Of a DNA stretch of 64,000 nt, positions 60,401 to 64,000 are shown in pieces. A program made the position numbers and the translations under genes. Every line of letters begins with the position of its first letter. Within the stretch, counting starts at the first letter, position 1. A model generated the notes under the pieces. That model had not been told where the DNA came from, searched no databases, and saw only the letters and a program-made list of their open reading frames with translations. The DNA lies in contig NC_052669.1 of the NCBI RefSeq assembly GCF_016802725.1, forward strand, positions 1,264,501 to 1,328,500, given 5' to 3'. The stretch comes from Solenopsis invicta. Lineage: Eukaryota; Arthropoda; Insecta; Hymenoptera; Formicidae.

Positions 60401-61058
60401 GAAATATTATTAAGCATCGAGATTTATTTTGACCGTAAAATTTGTGGCACCTTTTATTTCTTGTACTGTTCACATATCGATCTAATTGTTTAATTGTCTA
60501 ATTTATTCAACTTATTATTACATACAATTTGCTGATAAACGAATAAAAAATATTGTTTTTAATTATTTATAATACCAACTACGTTTGATATAAACATGAC
60601 ATACATGTATTACAACGTATTGCCTAATTTATATTATTTTCACGTTTATTCATAATAACACTTTTAAATTTCTAAATAAATAATTTCTATTTTTGAAAAC
60701 GGATTTGTCCAATCGTCCTCTCTCGTATATGTATGTCGCAATAATAAATAAAAGATGCGAAATAAATGAAAAAGAAATAAAGGGTCGCGCAATGAAGAAT
60801 TAATTCCAGTAGAACGAATCACAATCGCACGTTTATTGCGCCATAGTCTTAGGTAAGTTGCGCTGGAGTAGTAACGCATGCTGCCAGCTTGCAATTTCAG
60901 CATTACGCGAGTCCGGTGCATGGCTTGACCCTCTTATTCTTCTTCTCGGCAGGATGCGGGAGTACGTGGAAGAAAACGAGAAGAATGACCCACTGATACA
61001 CGCGCCCGACAAGAAGAACAATCCCTGGGCCGAGAAAGGCAAGTGCATAATCATGTAA
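51439..61058 (+). CDS. Ggamma1: Guanine nucleotide-binding protein gamma-1 subunit
   Basis: Two coding exons, 51439-51551 and 60953-61058, join in phase to give 72 aa, the exact family length. The protein begins MDPSVLATMDKDALKKQIENMK, the N-terminal helix that pairs with Gbeta, and continues ASMERWSLSKSITA/MREYVEENEKNDPLIHAPDKKNNPWAEKGK. It ends CIIM, a CAAX box: Cys69 is prenylated and Met favours farnesyl. It anchors the Gbeta-gamma dimer at the inner plasma membrane for GPCR signalling; in flies Ggamma1 acts in septate junctions, heart and asymmetric division. GTGTAG at 51384 suggests a preceding 5' UTR exon. The 9.4-kb intron holds three CpG-rich islands. Identity is very secure because the residues are almost identical to the fly protein. 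Confidence 0.97.
52613..53309. mobile_element. Element with about 45-bp imperfect terminal inverted repeats
   Basis: The left end GGCACGTATTGTGAAACTGG...GAATAAATTCCGA pairs with the right end, which read in reverse begins GGCACGTACGGAACTGCC...GAATTTATTCCG. The interior is AT-rich with repeated AAGTTAA words and no coding frame. No clear target duplication was found. Confidence 0.6.
54040..54800. promoter_or_regulatory. CpG-rich island in the Ggamma1 intron
   Basis: The sequence shifts from AT-rich to CpG-rich with many CGCG and GATCG words. A hairpin at 54071-54100 (GCGATCGTGCA / TGCACGATCGC, 8-base loop) lies at its start, and AAAATGCAGCCGCGCGCGG at 54217. The most economical reading is an enhancer or alternative promoter. 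Inference. Confidence 0.35.
56330..57080. promoter_or_regulatory. GC-rich island with strong hairpins in the Ggamma1 intron
   Basis: A very CpG-rich block. It holds a perfect 16-bp-arm hairpin at 56869-56903 (GCGAGAAACGACGACG, TAC, mirror) and a second 8-bp hairpin near 56937 (GGTTCCGC ... GCGGAACC). Antisense frames such as 56596-57048 are open only because stops are rare in GC-rich DNA. A candidate alternative promoter. Confidence 0.35.
57614..57759. mobile_element. Foldback MITE
   Basis: TTGAAATTAGGCGAG and CTCGTCTATTTCCAA are the ends. TTTTAATTCATCGGTTGATC pairs with GATCAATCGATGAATTAAAA, and GCGCAAGTG with CATTTGCGC. Length 146 bp, no coding. Confidence 0.7.
59220..59830. promoter_or_regulatory. 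CpG-rich island, possible alternative first exon of Ggamma1
   Basis: GGCCGGCCGGCGCAGCGCAGCGCGGCGCGGCGC marks a promoter-like island 1.1-1.7 kb upstream of coding exon 2. A consensus donor GTGCG|GTAAGC occurs at 59711. The 152-codon frame here has no recognisable domain. Inference only. Confidence 0.3.
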
Positions 61059-62251
61059 TCGGGGCCAGAGCGGAGGAAGGGCAACAGAAGAAGAAGGAAG
61101 CGTGCGTACGAAGGAGGAGAGGAGTCGGTCGTTCATCCGCGGCAAAACGTATCTCAGGCAGAGATCACGGCGGGAAAGAGAGGAAGAGTAGGAGGAGGAG
61201 AAGCGCGCACACACAGAGGAGGAAAAGGAAGAGATGCCGCCGGTAGACGTTCGCGGATCTACCCGATCGTCGGAACGACCACCGTCCACCGGCCTCCCCC
61301 GCGGAAATAAAAACGTTGATACGATCGATCCCGCAGTCGATCCATCGATCCAAGATCGAAATGTTTCGAGCAAATCGTTTGCCGGACCGTTCCGTTCCTC
61401 CGGATGGAATACTGTTCTACGATCGCGCGGCGTGCGGCTTCGCTGGCCAAAAGATTCCCGATTTGTGTCGTCCCATCAAGTATATCGTTATCCTTCGTTA
61501 ATCGTGACATTTGAGACGTAATCGTTATTCGTTGAGATATACTCCTAAAATATTCGAAGCTTGTGCATCGATCGGCCCGTTGACACAGACGAAAGGGGAA
61601 ATTTAAAAACGGGCAAAAATAAGGAAAAAGAAACAAAAATAGTTTCAAAAAGATAAAACGATACCGCGATCCTGCCTGTGAGGCAATCGTGTGCCCTTCA
61701 ACAATTTGCGTCGAATTTAAAATATTTAACGTTCGTATAACACCAAGAAGAAGCAGAGAGGAGAAGCGAGAAGAAAGGGAAGGAAAAATCGGGCGGATCA
61801 CTTCCGCCTGGCTCGTTCGACGTCGAATCAACTGCCGTATGCCGCGCGACCTCGCCCTGCACATCTTATTCGCCGATGCACTTGCCGTGTAAAACTCTCT
61901 CCATTCACCGATCAACCCACGAACGCAATTTATTCTTAACGTTACGTGTATACGTCGTAAGCAAATAATTATTTTAAGAAAATACCGTTTGACTAGAAAA
62001 ATGCTGTCTGCCTGGTCAAATGGCTTTCGCTCGTCTGTTTTTGCGTTCAAGTGCTATTTCCCTAAGCAAATGATATTTAGCGAAGCATGCAAAATGCTTG
62101 ACCAATTATCTTTTTATACAATAGTCTTTTTACCTTTTCTTTACTTTTTCAATTACCGTTTCAATCACGATTCTCTTTTTTTTTATCTTCGACTTTACCT
62201 CGTATAGTGTAAAAGTACGTACGGACGATGGATGGTTCCCGCCTTTCCGTG

Positions 62252-62253
<2 letters not shown>
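61059..62253 (+). other. Likely Ggamma1 3' UTR
   Basis: A GC-richer, Arg-codon-like stretch follows the stop codon (AGGAGGAGAAGCGCGCACACAC). The longest open frame of the window (263 codons, minus strand, 61259-62050) overlaps it but shows no family motif, so I treat it as an antisense shadow of a long 3' UTR. Confidence 0.4.

Positions 62254-62301
<48 letters not shown>
62254..62301. repeat. (GA)n microsatellite
   Basis: About 24 GA units. Confidence 0.98.
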
Positions 62302-62305
<4 letters not shown>

Positions 62306-64000
62306 ATCTGAAAAATCTAATCAAATCCAAATCAAATATTTATTGCGATTGATCACATTGGTATTGATCACGTTTCTGGTCCGAAATGGCAGCGTAGTCA
62401 ATTGGAACGTAGTCAATATCAACGTGGCCCGTGACTCGAACTTTTTCACTATCGTATTTTTGTTTTATAAAATACAAATGATTTTTATTTTTCAAAGAAG
62501 CGTTTATATAAATACTATTTGACTAAGAAAATAGCATTTGAACACAAATAAACGGTTGAAAGCTATTTGATCAAGCAGATAGCATTTGTTTATATAATGA
62601 AAAGCTATTTTTCTAAAATAACTATTTGTCTACGACATATACATAAATATATATACAGTTATTATTATATATATAATAGTAAAAATAATAATAATAATTA
62701 TAATATACATATACACTTGTATGTATCTTTGCGCGAATTTCTTACGAAAATATACAACATGACCAGCGACTGAAGTCCAAATCCTGTTTTCTGTATTTAT
62801 TACTCGTCTCAAGGAAATGTTGTCGATCGAATCTTTATTTTAATGGAATCTCAATCGGCTACCGCAGCATGCCACTCAATTCTCTCTCTTCGTCTCTTTT
62901 TCTCTTCCTCCCATCTTGTCGTCTGACTAGTTGCTAACAGTTTCTACTGACAGTCGTTGATGGGTTTGCAAGACTCTGAAATCATTACACTTTTCGTCTT
63001 AATTTCTAATTAATTGGTTATTAAGATACGACGAGATAATGCGCTTCCGTCATTTGTGACATGCGCATGGGATTCCGTAATTGATAAAGAATTTTCGTGT
63101 TTTAATTTCTTATTAACTTTTAACTTGAATATTAAATAAATGACAAAATGTTCTGTCTGTCTGTTATTTTTGTATTTGAAATGTAAACCACATATTTTGT
63201 TTAACAATTAATTACTATTATACAAAGATAACGTCAATTTAACAAATACTTCAGTATTTGCCAAAAATGTTAGAAACTTGTATAGAGAACGGATGTATTA
63301 TAATTTGTAGAAATCTTGGAATATTCATTGAAATCATTTTCATGTATATGAAAGATAACGAAATGTCGCAAAAATAAAGTTGATTAAAATGCAAATATAA
63401 CTAATAAACGCATGAAAATTGTGTGATTAAATTCTGTATGCTGTTTAAAGAAAATTATTTTGTTTCTTTTTAAAGTTACAGTACAAGTAGAGATTTGTAT
63501 ATAAGTTTTGTGTAATTACAAAGTATATATATATATATATATATGTATAGTTGTAGAATTTTTAGTCGAGAAGGTTTTTTAAATTTTATTACCACATAAA
63601 CACACAACAATTTTTTATATTAATAAAATGTTTTTTTGGAAATTTTGAAACTTAAAATGTCTCTTTGTTTCTGATTTTGAATGAAAAAATACAAGGTTTG
63701 TAAATTATAATTTTTATTTTTTTCCTGAATGAAGTATAAGCAAAATGCAATTACTGGAAACGAAATTTCTATTTTTGTTGTTATTATTATTATCATTAAA
63801 TACAAAATTTTTATAATTATTTTTCTAGGAAAAGCAATTTAATAACAAATAAAAAAAGAACATAGAAAGATCTTTTGTATGAACAATATTGCTAAATATT
63901 ATTAAAAATGTTATATTAAACTAAAGTTAAATTAGAGTTAAATAGAAAAAGAAATTGGCGAAATAAGGCAAAGACGATCACCCATAAAATTTAAAGAATT
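62302..64000. other. AT-rich DNA to the end of the window
   Basis: Contains repeated ATAGCATTTGA / TTTGACTAAG words at 61990-62630 (possible decayed foldback), (TA)n near 63526-63545 and low-complexity A/T. No gene was recognised. Confidence 0.45.

Larger units (their letters stand above)
51552..60952 (+). other. Ggamma1 intron (9.4 kb)
   Basis: Mostly AT-rich. It contains an inverted-repeat element at 52613-53309, GC-rich islands at about 54040-54800, 56330-57080 and 59220-59830, and a foldback at 57614-57759. Open frames in the islands (e.g. 54264-54782, 56493-56747, 59395-59853) are Arg/Ser/Ala-rich without family signatures. Confidence 0.6.

Noticed and set aside
61259..62050. Longest single open frame (263 codons, minus strand)
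   Set aside because: It is antisense to the probable Ggamma1 3' UTR, has no domain or family motif, and has an irregular Phe/Arg-rich composition.

Overview
This is eukaryotic DNA: AT-rich and intron-dense, with GT/GC-AG splice sites, microsatellites and many small inverted-repeat transposons. The protein set points to an insect, most likely a hymenopteran and probably an ant: an insect-type Ggamma1, an ABCH half-transporter, the kelch protein diablo and a haemolymph LPS-binding type C-type lectin. The species call is inference from protein flavour and genome texture, not proof.

Seven protein-coding genes can be reconstructed exon by exon with splice phases that match: (1) a stomatin/band-7 protein, + strand, 9 exons, 1290-8448; (2) an ABCH-type ABC half-transporter, - strand, 14 exons, 19062-27957; (3) kelch-like protein diablo (dbo, KLHL20 orthologue), + strand, 5 coding exons, 34841-39711; (4) a canopy-3-like ER chaperone, + strand, 5 exons, 42975-44447; (5) mitochondrial ribosomal protein S33, - strand, 1 exon, 45186-45536; (6) a secreted C-type lectin, + strand, 3 exons, 48842-49845; (7) G-protein gamma-1, + strand, 2 coding exons separated by a 9.4-kb intron, 51439-61058. 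They are functionally unrelated neighbours, as is normal for an insect genome.

The space between and within genes is rich in mobile DNA. The most striking piece is a 3-kb imperfect palindrome (10988-13967) with a CpG-rich core and mirrored splice-site-like signals in both arms. The ABCH gene carries a 2.56-kb Mutator-like foldback element whose 9-bp target duplication copies the 5' splice site of intron 2. It contains an eight-unit 164-bp tandem array. A hAT-type MITE with an 8-bp duplication lies in another ABCH intron. A TA-flanked element is nested in a dispersed repeat, and the matching empty site is seen in a second copy at 14.2 kb. A broken mariner lies in dbo intron 4, and a non-LTR retrotransposon remnant lies between the lectin and Ggamma1.

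The items most worth checking are the long palindrome as a possible hairpin-RNA locus, the element sitting on a splice donor, an in-frame 51-codon extension after the dbo TAG stop (candidate readthrough), and a CT where a GT donor is expected in the ABCH gene. I saw no rRNA, tRNA or CRISPR.
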